A DNA stretch of 64,000 nt from Nemertoderma westbladi (GCA_032718475.1 JAUCBJ010006696.1:10001-74000), one strand, 5' to 3'; positions 20,636 through 31,958 are shown, counted from the first letter of the stretch. Made by a program: numbers and translations. The notes: generated from the letters alone by a model not told the origin.

Positions 20636-20900
20636 CCGTTAACAGAATAAATACGCCTTTAATTTTTACAGGTATTGAAAATCACCCACCTAAATTATGT
20701 TGTATATTACATCCAATCAACCACCTTTAATATAATTTAACCAATGGGCAACAGATTCTAGAATTTAATCGTCATTATAAATAACAAAAACGTCGATAAA
20801 ACTTGTCATACGCAAAACACTCATGATTTAAATTGCAACAAAGTTTTATTAGGATAAATAAATAATAGAAACAGTACTGGTGATTAGGTTCCATTGCTGT
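20636..20900 (+). repeat. Copy 2 of the direct repeat, upstream of the basic-protein gene
   Basis: It matches 21930-22215 over most of its length (shared landmarks CCGTTAACAGAAT, TTTAATATAATTTAACC, ATTCTAGAATTTAATC, GATAAAACTTGTCATAC, AACAAAGTTTTATTAGG or close variants). Its left part also matches 834-946. It ends exactly where the basic-protein ORF begins, so it may carry that gene's promoter. Confidence 0.75.
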
Positions 20901-20901
20901 G

Positions 20902-21317
20902 ATGGCTTACAATGATAGTGAATATGGCGTGTTGGGTGAGGATGAGTTACTGAGTTGGGCCTTAGAGGAAGATAGAAAGAAGGATATTGTGAGTAGATCA
21001 ACCAGCAGAAAAGATTGGAGAAACTGAGACGAAAGAAACGGAAGGGAAGTAAGAAAGGAAAGAAGAAGGGAAAGAAGAGCAGGTCTAGGAGTCGCCGAGG
21101 TAAAGGAAGTCGGTCTAGAAGTCGTAGAGGAAAGGGGAAGAAAGGAAAGAAGATGAAGGGAAGATCGAAAAGTCGGGGGAAGAAAAGAGTAGGGAAGTCT
21201 CGATCAAGCGTCCTTGGAAGAAGAGCCGATGGGAAAAGTCTTGCCAGTCAGGGAAAACTTGATCCGTGCAGCAAGTTTATGAAGAAGTTGGCAAAGGAAG
21301 AAATGAAACTGAACTAA
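20902..21317 (+). CDS. Small, very basic Lys/Arg/Ser nuclear-type protein (frame change or micro-intron)
   Basis: An ATG at 20902 opens 29 acidic, Glu/Asp-rich codons ending KKDI. The same frame stops at 21025. From 21009 a second frame runs to 21317 and encodes a strongly basic protein, with repeated KKGKKKGKK and SRSRSRRGKG blocks and a less basic end containing DPCSKFMKKLA. The bases 20989-21008 begin GTGAGT and end CAG. Removing these 20 bases joins the two frames exactly, giving about 131 residues. A 20-base intron would be far below the normal animal minimum, so a frameshift is the main alternative. Composition suggests a DNA-binding protein such as a sperm nuclear basic (protamine-like) protein, by composition only. 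Confidence 0.5.
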
Positions 21318-21929
21318 TTAATCCTGTAAACTGTAAATTTTCCTGCCTCGCGGTCAACTATTTTATCGATATAAAGCATCTTAATTCATTAAATAATATA
21401 TTCATAGTAACGGTCCTACTGTTATCTGTCAATTACTTTACCTTTCATGCAATATATAAATCCTACATGCCCATAACTAAAGAAATAAATTTTCTCAAGA
21501 AATTCCAGAAACATGTTGTATTTCTAAAACTGCTTGTAAGCCAACATATTATTATGATGTTAACTTTACTTCACCGTAGAAGTCGCCCATAGCTATTTAT
21601 CACCAAATTTCAAACGTTTTGACCTATTTTGAATTCTTGTAATGTCTCTTTCAATTGGTCGGGTCCACCAAATAACGGAAATGATCTCTAATAATTGTTT
21701 TGCGACGGTGCAATAGCGATAAAGATACTATTCAAATGCTTGTACTGTAGTACCAAAAGTTAAAAAAAACCAAAATCTTGATGCACCTAGGTTAAAATCC
21801 GAAAATAGGAAAGCCGAACTATTTTGTTTCTGTCGATTCGATATTAAAGATTTGTAGAAGAACAAGGGAAAGGGGAGTGTCACTGAATTACGACACTATT
21901 ATTCTGGGACCTGGTGTATTTCCATTATA
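21318..21929. other. Spacer after the basic-protein gene
   Basis: AT-rich, with no gene recognised. The end (about 21890-21922) has ACGACACTATTATTCTGG...CTGGTGTA, a diverged copy of the right end of the MITE seen at 20591-20617. Confidence 0.55.
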
Positions 21930-22215
21930 TTTCAGGTTATAGTGAATAAGGGAGGAAAAGAATCCCGTTAACAGAATTAATACCCATTTAATTTTTTACA
22001 GGTACAGCAAATTACCTATCAAACTTAAAAATTGTATACTATAGCCAATCAACGACCTTTAATATAATTTAACCCATCAGTAACAAATTCTAGAATTTAA
22101 TCTTCATAATATATCAATGACAATCTTCGATAAAACTTGTCATACACAAAACCCTCATGATTTAAGTTGCCACAAAGTTTTAATAGGATAATTAAATAAT
22201 AGAAACAGTTCTGGT
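21930..22215 (+). repeat. Copy 3 of the direct repeat
   Basis: It is a diverged copy of 20636-20900 and includes the TTCAGGTTATAGTGAATAAG segment also seen at 834-854. After 22215 the similarity stops and no second basic-protein ORF follows. Confidence 0.75.
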
Positions 22216-22272
22216 GAATTGAGGGCAAAATGCCCTCAGGGCAAGATGCCCTCAGGGTAAAATGCCCCCACG
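22215..22272. repeat. Short tandem of ATGCCCTCAGGGCA-type palindromes
   Basis: Three imperfect 18-bp units, each containing GCCCTCAGGG, form overlapping small hairpins. Function unknown. Confidence 0.6.
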
Positions 22273-22964
22273 AATTTTGAAATAGCATGCTTTCTATGAA
22301 ATTTATTTAATTTTGTCCTAGTTTTATTAATGTTTTGTCTTTGACAGTATTGTGGGCTTCCGTAAGGTAAAGTATCAGCAAAAGGGAGCCCAAGAAATGA
22401 TATATTTTACAATTGCAGCCACTATATTATTACTTCAAGCAAGTTGCCTTGTTACATGAGTTAACAAGGTGTTGCAAACTGTATGTTAGAGGTATTTTTG
22501 ATGAGAGCATAGCGGAGAGATGTTTCTATTTCGACCCAGCTATGGAGATTAGTTTTCTGGTTTACAACCGGTATTTAAATAGCGCCTTGAGATAAATTTT
22601 CCTCCTAATTGTAGCATCACGGCTTCATTTAATTGCTGGTTGTTGGAATATTTGCTATGGGCAGTGACCATGGCTACTAAACTCATTGCCGTTGCCATTG
22701 GTGGGATTTTAAGTAGGAAGTACAGTAAGGCGCTTAAATTAATGTACACCGCTGCTGGCGTCATCACCTGCCAACAGTGGTGAGTAGTAAATAATAAAAA
22801 AATCACCGTGAGCTATTGTTGATTAACAACCTTCTTCTAAGATAAAGAGAAAGTAGTTAGTAGGCCTCTTACTTTTGTGATAAATCCTTTCACAAATTAC
22901 GAATTCCTTGTATACTAAAAGGTGTGGCCAGAAGCAATTTATTCCATTTTAACCATAGCGTACC

Positions 22965-23072
22965 AAAGCAAATTTCAATTAGGCCAAATTAGGTCAAAAA
23001 TTATGTTGCGATAATGATTACGGTGGCAGATAAGGTGGATTGAGCCGCCCCCATGGAGTGCAAAGGTATGAA
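22965..23072 (+). repeat. Dispersed ~105-bp repeat, copy A
   Basis: It shares GGTGGATTGAGCCGCCCCCA, followed by TGGAGTGCAAAGGTATGAAA, with 23832-23921. Neither copy has a frame. The stretch 23073-23831 between them has no gene; it holds a hairpin with GGCGGCA/TGCCGCC arms near 23519-23541 and a G-run at 23748-23764. Confidence 0.75.
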
Positions 23073-23831
23073 AGGCGTAAATTGTTTCATTGTTTTTTTT
23101 ATCTTTACACCCCTCCTGGTCGGGGTAACTAAATATGTTAATAATATTGGTAAGTATAGCTCAACAAAATCAATACAGGTCCCAGGTAGGTAAACATAGA
23201 TAATAGTGACTGGTTAGAGTTAATTATAAGGAGCACATGAAGTACAGTTACTGTCCTGTACAGCCAACGTAGCGGGTTGTGAATTTGAGGGACAGAGGGC
23301 GCATGATACGCGTGATAGCGCAGCGGTGGGAGCAGACACTGAGGCAGAAACGGCAGATGCAGTTATTGGTTAGAGGTTAAAATTTATTTTACTCACTGAC
23401 CCCGGGGTGATGTTATTTACAACCTTTTTGCACCATTAACCCTTTGCTTACCAACACTTCAAAAAGGCAACACACTGCCGTCTTAGAATTGTATATAACT
23501 CAGGACAAAGTTCTTTAAGGCGGCAGTGTCAGTGTGCCGCCTTCAGATAATTATAATTAGCCCCAGGGCGGCAGAGTGCCGCATTAACATATTTTGTTTG
23601 TTTACATACTTTAATATTGGGAAGGAAAAACTAACTTAACTAGAAAAGTTAATTTAATAAATATTCAGTGAATGGTTTCCTATTGGATTGAAGGGTACTT
23701 TAAATTACCTTCATAATTAAGTTTTTTAAGTCTGTTAGTCTAGGAATGGGGGGGGGGGGGGGGGTGTTCTTAAATAACAAATTCACCTCAACTTGTCACA
23801 ATTTTCATCACTTATAAATCACATGAAATTA

Positions 23832-23921
23832 AATTTCAATTTAGCCAAAAATTATGCTGCAAATGATTAAGGTGGCAGATTAAGGTGGATTGAGCCGCCC
23901 CCATGGAGTGCAAAGGTATGA
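23832..23921 (+). repeat. Dispersed ~105-bp repeat, copy B
   Basis: Second copy of the 22965-23072 repeat, in the same orientation, about 850 bases downstream. From here to the SUN gene (23922-24673) I see no gene, only G-runs at 23951-23965 and 24202-24222. Confidence 0.75.
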
Positions 23922-24673
23922 AAGATTTACAAATTTCGAAAATGGCAAGAGGGGGGGGGGGGGGGCACTGTGTCGCCTTGATTAAATTTATTTTCCTTTG
24001 TCCTTGGTAGGTAAAATCTATATAATTATCTTTGGTACGCAATGGTTAATAGCATTAACTCTTATTATTTAACTTCGTCCTATTCCTTATTATATGCGAC
24101 GTTACATTGCATCACATCTCTCTCTCTATGGTAATGTCTTGTCTGAGTTTGTGGAGCGGCTGGAAAACGGACCCACCGCTGCCCAAATACGAGGGCGAGG
24201 TGGGGGGGGGGGGGGGGGGGGGCTGGTAATGACTTGAGAAAATCGACGCAATACTCCCATCAGGATTCGGGATGTGGTGCACTTCAACCTCATATTATAT
24301 CTCGCCTTTCGATTGGATGGCATTGCGCTGTTTGTGATGTTGCATCAGTTCAGTAGTAACATCAAAAATTACCAACATTACTGTATGGTAGCGTACCGGT
24401 ATAAGGTCAGCATGTCAGCAATAAATTACTGCTTTCGTTTTAATTTGTTTCAGTTTTCCGTAGTACTGTAGTATTGTACCGGTAAGGGTCATTTTTTATA
24501 ATATGAATGGGATTGTTTTTCCAGGTTGCTATATTATGATATGAGGTACGCCTATGATTTTAGAACTGCCCATTCGTAACAACTTCCACCTTGTGTAGAC
24601 CTAATTAGAAATGTCACCCTACATGAAGGAGTAGTCGACTGGTTTATTAGGGCGTAATTAAATAGTATGATTT

Positions 24674-26206
24674 ATGGCGATCTCTGCTAGTCGTGGCTCC
24701 CCTGGAGATTGTAAATGCCAATGCCACGGCAGTCAAAACCAACTGAACCACGGGTGGGGATTGGAGAGGTCCCACTTAAACAACAATAACAACTTTCAAT
24801 GTATCAACTGTCGCCGGAAGTTACGGAAACTGAAACAGAAACAACTATCTTTTCTGTATTTCCTAACCTCGGTGCTGGTGGCACTACTCGTGTCGGCCGT
24901 GCTGTGGTTTATTTACATGTGTCCTTCGACCACCCAATCGGAGAAGAATGATAAGATAATATCGATATGCGACCGCTGTATCAAGGCGAACTGTCGTGGC
25001 GACGCTTGGATGCGACCTGGCTGTGAGGAGTGTTTGGCCACCGTCTGCGATGACCCTTTGATCACTGGATCCGCCGTGGATGGGCCCCGCTCGCAACGGG
25101 GCTACGGAATCAACTACGTTAAGTCCCCGAGTGGCGAGATGGTACTAGTCGGACTTGTGAAGATGTCGTCGCGTTTCAACCAAGCCTCTGGGGAACCTCG
25201 CAACGGGGACATCGTGTGGGTTGACAATGAATTGAAGAACGCCCGGGAGAACATCGTCAACGAAATTTGGAAGTTGGTAAACATGCATTCACGATGCAGT
25301 TGGGACAGCATCCCCCTGCGGAACCTACTCCACTCAACCTTCGACGATATTTACGCGAAGGTTGACCAGCGGTTCCCACGGGCTCAGAAGCGGGTCGCTT
25401 ACCTTCGGGACGACCTAATCCTACAAGCTCGCGACATCTGCTACATGATACACATCGGGAACTCTTCCCAGTTCGATAACATGCTGGTCCAGCGCGGAGA
25501 CTTCGAGCGCGCTAAGACCGCGCACACGCGCGAGATGGAACGCGTGCGGTTGGAGATCGCGCGACTGGAGTCGGCGGTCTCCACGGCGACGAGGCACATC
25601 GGGGAGTTAGACGGCCGACTCCGGCTGGTCGCCCTGGACGGAGTCGGACTCCCGGACTTCGGGTTGGCGTCCATCGGCGCGCGAGTGGTCGCCACTCCGG
25701 GGACCCACCCCCACCGGTTCGAGACGGGCCGCGTCTCCGTCTGGGGCCTCCCCGTGGCCCTCTACTCCCGGGAGAACTCCCCCGAGGCGGTCCTCACGCC
25801 CGGCGCGCTCCCCGGACAGTGCTGGACCTTCTCCGGGAGCCACGGCTCCGTCGAGGTCCAACTGGCTCGTTCCGTCCGGGTGCGGTCCGTCTCGATCGAG
25901 AACGCGCCCGTCGCGCTGCTCCCGGGCCGCGGCGCGCTGCTCCACGCCCCCCGGGAGTTCGAGGTCTACGGCTACGCGCGCTACAAGCAGCCGCGCAACG
26001 AACACGCGCCGTTGGGCCGCTTCCTCTACTCGACGGCCTTGGACGCCGCCGCTCTGCAGACCTTCGATACCATAGCAACCGTGACCCCCTTCAGATTCGT
26101 GCGGTTCGACTTCCTTAACAACCACGGCGGTCTCGAGTTCACCAGTGTCTACAGAGTCCGTATCCATGGCGACGCCGTGGAGGACATGGGTCCAGTTAAC
26201 GAATAA
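24674..26206 (+). CDS. SUN-domain nuclear-envelope protein, 510 aa, single exon
   Basis: The ATG is preceded three bases upstream by an in-frame TGA, which fixes the start. Residues 1-58 are Cys- and Asn-rich (CKCQCHG, then CINCRR) and basic near the membrane. One transmembrane helix spans about 59-82. A Cys-rich segment follows at 99-125 (CDRC, CEEC), then a helical region with a likely coiled coil at 276-316. A SUN domain fills 328-500, with GQCWTFSG, PREFEVYGY and VYRVRIHG typical of the family. SUN proteins sit in the inner nuclear membrane and bind KASH-protein tails in the perinuclear space. The short single-helix layout resembles the SUN3/SPAG4/SUN5 type, often germ-cell expressed. The frame has no intron and the SUN-coding part is far more GC-rich than its surroundings, suggesting a retrocopy. 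An AATAAA lies at about 26599. Confidence 0.9.
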   Translation: MAISASRGSPGDCKCQCHGSQNQLNHGWGLERSHLNNNNNFQCINCRRKLRKLKQKQLSFLYFLTSVLVALLVSAVLWFIYMCPSTTQSEKNDKIISICDRCIKANCRGDAWMRPGCEECLATVCDDPLITGSAVDGPRSQRGYGINYVKSPSGEMVLVGLVKMSSRFNQASGEPRNGDIVWVDNELKNARENIVNEIWKLVNMHSRCSWDSIPLRNLLHSTFDDIYAKVDQRFPRAQKRVAYLRDDLILQARDICYMIHIGNSSQFDNMLVQRGDFERAKTAHTREMERVRLEIARLESAVSTATRHIGELDGRLRLVALDGVGLPDFGLASIGARVVATPGTHPHRFETGRVSVWGLPVALYSRENSPEAVLTPGALPGQCWTFSGSHGSVEVQLARSVRVRSVSIENAPVALLPGRGALLHAPREFEVYGYARYKQPRNEHAPLGRFLYSTALDAAALQTFDTIATVTPFRFVRFDFLNNHGGLEFTSVYRVRIHGDAVEDMGPVNE

Positions 26207-26239
26207 TCGCGGGTCTGGAATTCAGTTTCATAACTGCGT

Positions 26240-26400
26240 CTGTACAGTATGTCGCTCTGTCTGTCTGTCTATTTCCCGCCTGTCTGTTGTATATCTGACT
26301 GTATTTCTGTCTGTCTGTCTGTTTGTTTGTCTGTCTGTTTTTCTGTCTTTCTGTCTGTTTTTCTGTCTTTCTGTCTGTCTTTCTGTCTGTATTATAAAGT
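26240..26400 (+). repeat. (TCTG)n / (TTTC)n microsatellite
   Basis: A compound TCTG/TTTC array begins about 40 bases after the SUN stop codon. It generates a spurious open frame. Confidence 0.85.
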
Positions 26401-27436
26401 CTGACTTTCCCCCTTATAATTTTGTAATTGTAGTTGATAAATATTATATTTTTCTATTAATTTTTCTGCGCAGTTTATTTATGATTTTTTGTTGCTTTTT
26501 TGTAAGAATTTATAGAAACTTTTTGTATTTATTTGAAGAGCGTTTAATTAATTTATCTAACAAGATATATTGAATAAGAAGTGCCTTAAGTAAGTTATAA
26601 TAAATTATACATTATTACTTAATTATCCCGAATTAACTTAAGAAACTAACATGTTTTGATTTATCGATATATCTTCCTTCCCCTTTATGTTTTACTTTTG
26701 TGACACTGATATGATTCCTTTTCGTTGTTCTTCGTCCAGCGTCTCGGCGTATGTGTTACATGTCCCATAGACTACAATTAGTAAATAATTATTTGCTTTA
26801 CTTGTTCCGAAACTTACATCATTTCCAAAAGTGAGGATTTCAATTTTTGTTGATTTTATCCAATAATTTATAAGGATTTTCCATTCCAAATATTAATCGT
26901 TACTGATAAATCTATTCGGTATTACTTTGTAGACTTCATTATGTTATGAGCTCAAGTGCAATATCTACAACTTGGTCCGCACGCACGTAATATTAATGTG
27001 CAATATGTGTATATGTGCAATCTCTACAATGCGACTACAGTCAGTAATATATTTTTTATCGTGAGCTGCATTATATCTATAGTTTTTTTTTAAATATGGT
27101 ATTTTTAATATTATATAACTGCTGACAACGTTTTTGTGTGAAATTTAGCTGCGGGTGGATTTTGGCTTATTTTGGTTTTTATATTGAGACTCAATAAATG
27201 TTCACTAAAATATTATTATCATTCAGTATCAAATAATCAAATATTCACTATATTATTACGTGTTGGCGAGACTAAAATACTAAAGTTTCAATTTAATTTT
27301 AACTAGTAATGAACAGCTGGCCTTTTTATACACTTCATTACAATTTCTACTAATATAATATAATTAATTTCGCAATCGGTATCTGTAATATCTAACAATT
27401 CAATATTTATGAAATAACGTTAATGGAGTTATTTAC
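26401..27436. other. AT-rich downstream region of the SUN gene
   Basis: No gene is recognised. It contains AATAAA-type signals near 26599 and 27195 that could serve the SUN transcript. Confidence 0.5.
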
Positions 27437-27795
27437 CTATTGAGGCAAAGGAGCAGGTTCCAGAGGCGGGTTTTTCTAACCAAAACAATACACGATCACG
27501 TACCTATTGGGGGAAAGGAGCAGGTTACATAGAAGGGCTATTCTAACCAAAACAATAAACTTTACGTATTGGGGGAAAGGAGCAGGTTACAGAGGCGGGC
27601 TTTTCTAACCAAAACAACAAACGGTCACTTTACCAATTGGGGGGAAGGAGCAGGTTACAGAGGCGGGCTTTTCTAACCAAAACAACAAACGGTCACTTTA
27701 CCAATTGGGGGGAAGGAGCAGGTTACAGAGGCGGGCTTTTCAAACCAAAACAATAAACGATCACAATTACCAATTGAGGGAAAGTAGCAGGTTAG
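27437..27795. repeat. ~66-bp minisatellite, about 5.3 copies
   Basis: Each unit reads roughly ATTGGGGGAAAGGAGCAGG, then TTACAGAGGCGGGCTTTTC, then TAACCAAAACAATAAACGGT. Units 3 and 4 are almost identical. A partial copy in reverse orientation lies at 28318-28376. Confidence 0.9.
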
Positions 27796-28150
27796 CACAA
27801 ATATTTAATGATAATTTCTAATTTCTGTAACAGTTTGAACCTGAACCTGGTAACAAACAAGAGTAAATTACCATCCCTCCAAACAAACTAAGGATACCAA
27901 CAGAGTCAACCGAATAACAGAGAGAGAGAGTGAAAAAATATTGTCGTTTCTGCTATTATATAGTTTAAGAGTTGACCTTTGTAATTACTTATTACCATAA
28001 GGAAACTGAGCAATGTAATTGGCTGTAATAATAACAGCATTAATAATCGGATGCAGGGTCAATCAGGGGACGGCTTCTGCTGAATTGGTATGTCGAATAG
28101 AGTGTATCAAAATATATTGGCGTTGCCACTGCACATACTATGTGTATAAA

Positions 28151-28723
28151 GCCCCGTTCACATCCAACGGTGCGTGAGCGGTAAACAGATAGGGGGGGGG
28201 GGGGGGGGTGGGGGGGAACTGGACGCAATAAAAATTCATCCATTTCCAGGGGAAATTCGACGCAAATAACAGCTGATAACTCTCAATAATAAGACTGTAA
28301 CCTGTTCTATTGTGTTTAGTTATTGTTTTGGTTAAAATAACGTACCACTGTAACCTGCTCCTTTCCATACATTGAGAATTTAACATTGAGGCGGGATATT
28401 AATTCGCCAAGGCGGGTTTTGCGTCGAGTTTCCCCCCCTGTCTCGCGGTAAAGTAGTCTAGCGGTATTAAAGCGGTAAGCCAGCGGTACACTACCCGGAG
28501 ACCGTTAACACCCAACGGTACCGTTGCGGTAACTGATTGTTTATCTGTCGACTGTGAATTCAACAGGAAATTTACATTAATTGTTTTAACATTGTTTAAA
28601 TGGGCTGCGGTAAACCGCGCGGTTTAGCGCCCAACTACCTGTTTGGTCGTTCACAGTCAGCGGTGTACTGCTGGCCCTGTGGTACACCGCGCGGTGTACC
28701 GTTCCGTTGGATGTGATCGGGCC
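28151..28723. mobile_element. ~570-bp MITE-like foldback with GCCCCGTTCACATCCAACGG ends
   Basis: The left end GCCCCGTTCACATCCAACGG and the reverse complement of the right end (GGCCCGATCACATCCAACGG) match at 17-18 of 20 positions. Several GCGGTA/TACCGC blocks and a related internal motif near 28500-28525 make the right half strongly foldback. It contains the inverted minisatellite copy (28318-28376) and a G-run. No transposase. A hAT-like or other cut-and-paste family is possible, but I cannot see a convincing target duplication. Confidence 0.6.
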
Positions 28724-30230
28724 TACGTCGATGCTCTTTAAGAAATTAACATTTGTAAAAAAAAAATTTTCCTATGTCCTATCTCCTATACTATATTCTC
28801 CTATGTGGGTTCCTTGTCATCAGTAAATCTCGCTATATTACGGGTCATGGTGTATAATGATAACAACAGTTCAAAACAACCATTTTATATAAAACTGGCC
28901 CAACTTCCTAGTTTATTAAAAAATTGTCTAGTTATATTTTTATATGTACAATATTGTAGTGTATTAGTATATGTACAGGTTATAAGAAAGAAATAAGCGC
29001 TATAAAACACTTAATAAAGATAAATTCATATATAAAATTCCAATAAAAAGTCGACCGAAAAGTGGAATACTGGTATTCTTCACATGGGCGAACTTATGTA
29101 TCGTCTCACTGCCAAAACCAAGCATCACCCTACAGTCATCAGTCTACTTGCAGTTACCAAAATAACAGGCTGAAGTAGAACAGCGTCTTAGAATAAATCA
29201 GACAGACTCCGGTCTTTTTCTATGATCTTACCCGTGGCGAGAGAAACCAAGGTAGCGGTAGTCAACCATTATTGTCATCCCTTAAACCTTTTCTGAATAA
29301 CACCGGTCACATGATAGGCCCCCCTCACACGGAGCAACTTGATCCTTGAGACCGGTCACATGATACGTTGTTTGTTAAATTGATCGTATTTATTCAAATT
29401 ATCGTAGCAACTACGATTTTATGAAAATAAACAGTTCTATAAAACTGATAGCTAACCGATTACTCTCTCTCGGTGTATTCATTCTATATTATGTAATTCA
29501 AACATTTATTAATATTATTAAATCACTGAATATAAATATAAATAAATTTAGCCCAAATGGTAGTAATTATAATTAATATCATGATCTAATAAATAAAATC
29601 GGCAAAGGTTCTGGTTCTGTATAATACACTAACTGTATTTTGAAGATTATTGTGTGTATTTTATTTTGTATCAACTTTTTTGGACCTAACCATACCGGGT
29701 AGGCCTCTACTGTTTGTTAATCAATTACCTCCTTGCAAGTCAATAGGCCTACTGTGCCTCCCTCGTTCACAACAACCCCATCATTTTGTTTACTGCTACC
29801 TGTTTGCCCGCTTTATTCGTTGGGTAATTTTGTTAAAATCTATACTAGAACATTTAATATTATGCTTTAGAGTATTTTGTATATTATAATAAGATTAAAT
29901 GATGTTCTATAACATAATAAACATCAAACTGGTACTAGTGTGTTTTGTGCACACAAATAGAAAAAACAAGCTAATTTGTTTATCTTTTTCATTTTTTATT
30001 GTATGTTATCTTTGTATAAATTTTTTAAACTAGCTAGTTTTTGTTTCCTTTAAAAAAAATGTTCCAGAGCATATTATTCTTTAATATTATTATTATTTAA
30101 TTTAAAAATTTTGTTCTAGAACAAAAAAAACAACAAAAAAAAACTAGCTAATTTGTTAATTTTGTAAATTTTTTATTTATCTTTGTATCACATATTAATA
30201 AAAATCAATAGCTACAATGAAAATTTGTAG
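28724..30230. other. AT-rich spacer, no gene seen
   Basis: No convincing coding frame. Short open frames here lack coding character. Confidence 0.5.
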
Positions 30231-30234
30231 TTGT

Positions 30235-30685
30235 TAGTAATTGTTTTGGCTGGAGTTCCGTATAGAACTGCATTTTTAAAACATATGCCATTGTTACTAT
30301 GGCAACATTGAAGAGTTCTAGAACAATATAAAAGTATTATAAACTATTCTAGAACATAAATAAAATAAAAAATATGATGTTCTAGAACATAGAACTAGTT
30401 TTTTTTTTAATTATAAAATAGCTAGTAAATTAAAAAAAACATCCAATTTGGTAGATAAATTTTCTAATAAATAAATAATATAAATAAATAATTTTTTTTA
30501 TTACTAGCTATTTTAAATTTAAAAAATTACTAGCTATATGTTCTAGAACAATAATTAATTTATTTTATTTTTGTTCTAGAATAGTGTATATTATATATTT
30601 TTTGTTCTAGAACTCTTCACTGTTGCCATGGTAACAATGATTTATGTTATAAAAATGCAGTTCTATATGGCACTGTTACCGCTAT
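30235..30685. repeat. AT-rich foldback rich in GTTCTAGAAC palindromes
   Basis: About 170-bp arms (30240-30425 and 30480-30680) are inverted copies, sharing GAGTTCTAGAAC, CTATTCTAGAAC and CCATTGTTACTATGGCAAC-like segments. The palindrome GTTCTAGAAC or a one-base variant occurs about eleven times from 29900 to 30940. Non-coding; probably an AT-rich MITE. Confidence 0.65.
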
Positions 30686-31271
30686 TTTGAAAAACAACGT
30701 GAAGACGAAAAGTTTGGCTTTACTTCCATGTGTTGTAAATGTAACAAGATTATTGTGAAAAAATATTTTTAACTCTATAAAAAAGTTCGTTGAAAATTGT
30801 GCCCCAAGGTGAAGTAATGCCCAGTACACCACCCAGCAAATTGTTTTATACGACTGTAGATAGTTTTTGCAACTTTTTATATAAAATGTTCGAGAACCTG
30901 TTTGCTAATAGTTTAACACTTTTTGAATGTTCTAGAACAGATACTAAACAAATATATAATTCTTCAGGGGGCATTTATTTTTAATTGATTTTTGTTAAAA
31001 TTCAACAAATAATTCAATTAAATTTAAGTTAATTGTTGTTGTTAATTAGGTTTGTACCAGTACGTCCTTAGTTACAACAAATATTAATCATGGTATGTAG
31101 TGATTTTTAATTATGATTTAAAAAAGGTAAAGGTACCGTATGCCGCTTATACGCCATGTTCTTGGTGTAATTGTCGGTTGTCGGCGGTCGGACCCCTCTT
31201 TAAAATAGTGGCAACAGTTGTTGTTGATGAAATGCGGTTTTTTAAATCATGATATTAAATATACAGTATAG

Positions 31272-31958
31272 TTTCATCATGGTAGTTATAATGGAGCACG
31301 TAATACAATACTCGCCGGAAAAAGAAAAAAGTTACAACCACTACCCGAGAAGGAAAGTGATATTGAACAGACAACTGTACAAGTACCCACCCTGTTACAA
31401 GATTATACATCCTTACCCCCAGTTAAATTCTCAGCATTTATATTTCGGTCTTTCACCGCCTTCACTTGTAACTTGATATGGGCATTGATTATTATGGGAT
31501 TGGAGAAGAGTGGAGAACGAATGAAAGTGGCACCGGAAAAGACTGAATGTGTCAAAAGAGTAAAAGAAAGATGTCTCACATACGCCCTTCAAGAAAGCAA
31601 TATATACAAGGACTTTCTAGCGATCAATATCAGTGATTTTGAAGGTGTTATTCAGAGTTTCCAGCAATGTATCGACGATGGCTTAGGCAGAAACATTGAA
31701 AAATTGCATGCCGCTTATTATTACGTGATGACACTGTCCACAACGATTGGTTATGGTGATGCAACCTCCCATACTGCGGAAGGTCGTTTTGCTACCTGTA
31801 TCGCAGCTTTTATTTGCATTCCACTACAGGTCTGGATGCTGTCTAGCATACGCGATGTGTATCATAAACCCAAATATTACCTTAAAAAGTTGATACTGAT
31901 GATTGTGTTGCCTAATCACACATCTAGATGTGCCATTCTTATTCGGATCTTTTCAAAG
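31272..31958 (+). CDS. K2P potassium channel, exon A (M1, P1, M2)
   Basis: The frame is open after an in-frame TAG at 31269-31271 and has no Met before the first membrane helix, so the start codon lies in an unseen upstream exon. The true acceptor is uncertain; one is CAGTATAG at 31271. Features in order: polar N-terminus; M1 at about 31428-31500; an extracellular cap helix region with Cys and an N-I-S glycosylation site; pore loop P1 with filter TIGYGD at 31743-31760; M2 at about 31785-31855; a basic cytoplasmic loop. It ends AAAG|GTTAGT, phase 0, which fits exon B. The gene is a two-pore-domain (TWIK-type) leak K+ channel of the plasma membrane. Confidence 0.88.

Noticed and set aside
23300-23390. 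tRNA-like A box (TAGCGCAGCGGTGGGAGCAG) suggesting a SINE
   Set aside because: No convincing B box or 3' tail follows, so I did not call an RNA gene or SINE.
25607-26167. Long antisense open frames across the SUN gene
   Set aside because: They arise from high GC content and lack family motifs; the sense frame has a complete SUN domain.
26145-26573. Ser/Leu/Val/Cys-rich frame after the SUN gene
   Set aside because: It is translation of the TCTG microsatellite.
27437-27795. Regular repeats as a CRISPR array
   Set aside because: Units are contiguous without unique spacers and the genome is eukaryotic; it is a minisatellite.
31249-31476. Short frame just upstream of the K2P exon as a separate gene
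   Set aside because: It is a shadow of the channel's N-terminal frame, which is open across the same bases and runs into M1.
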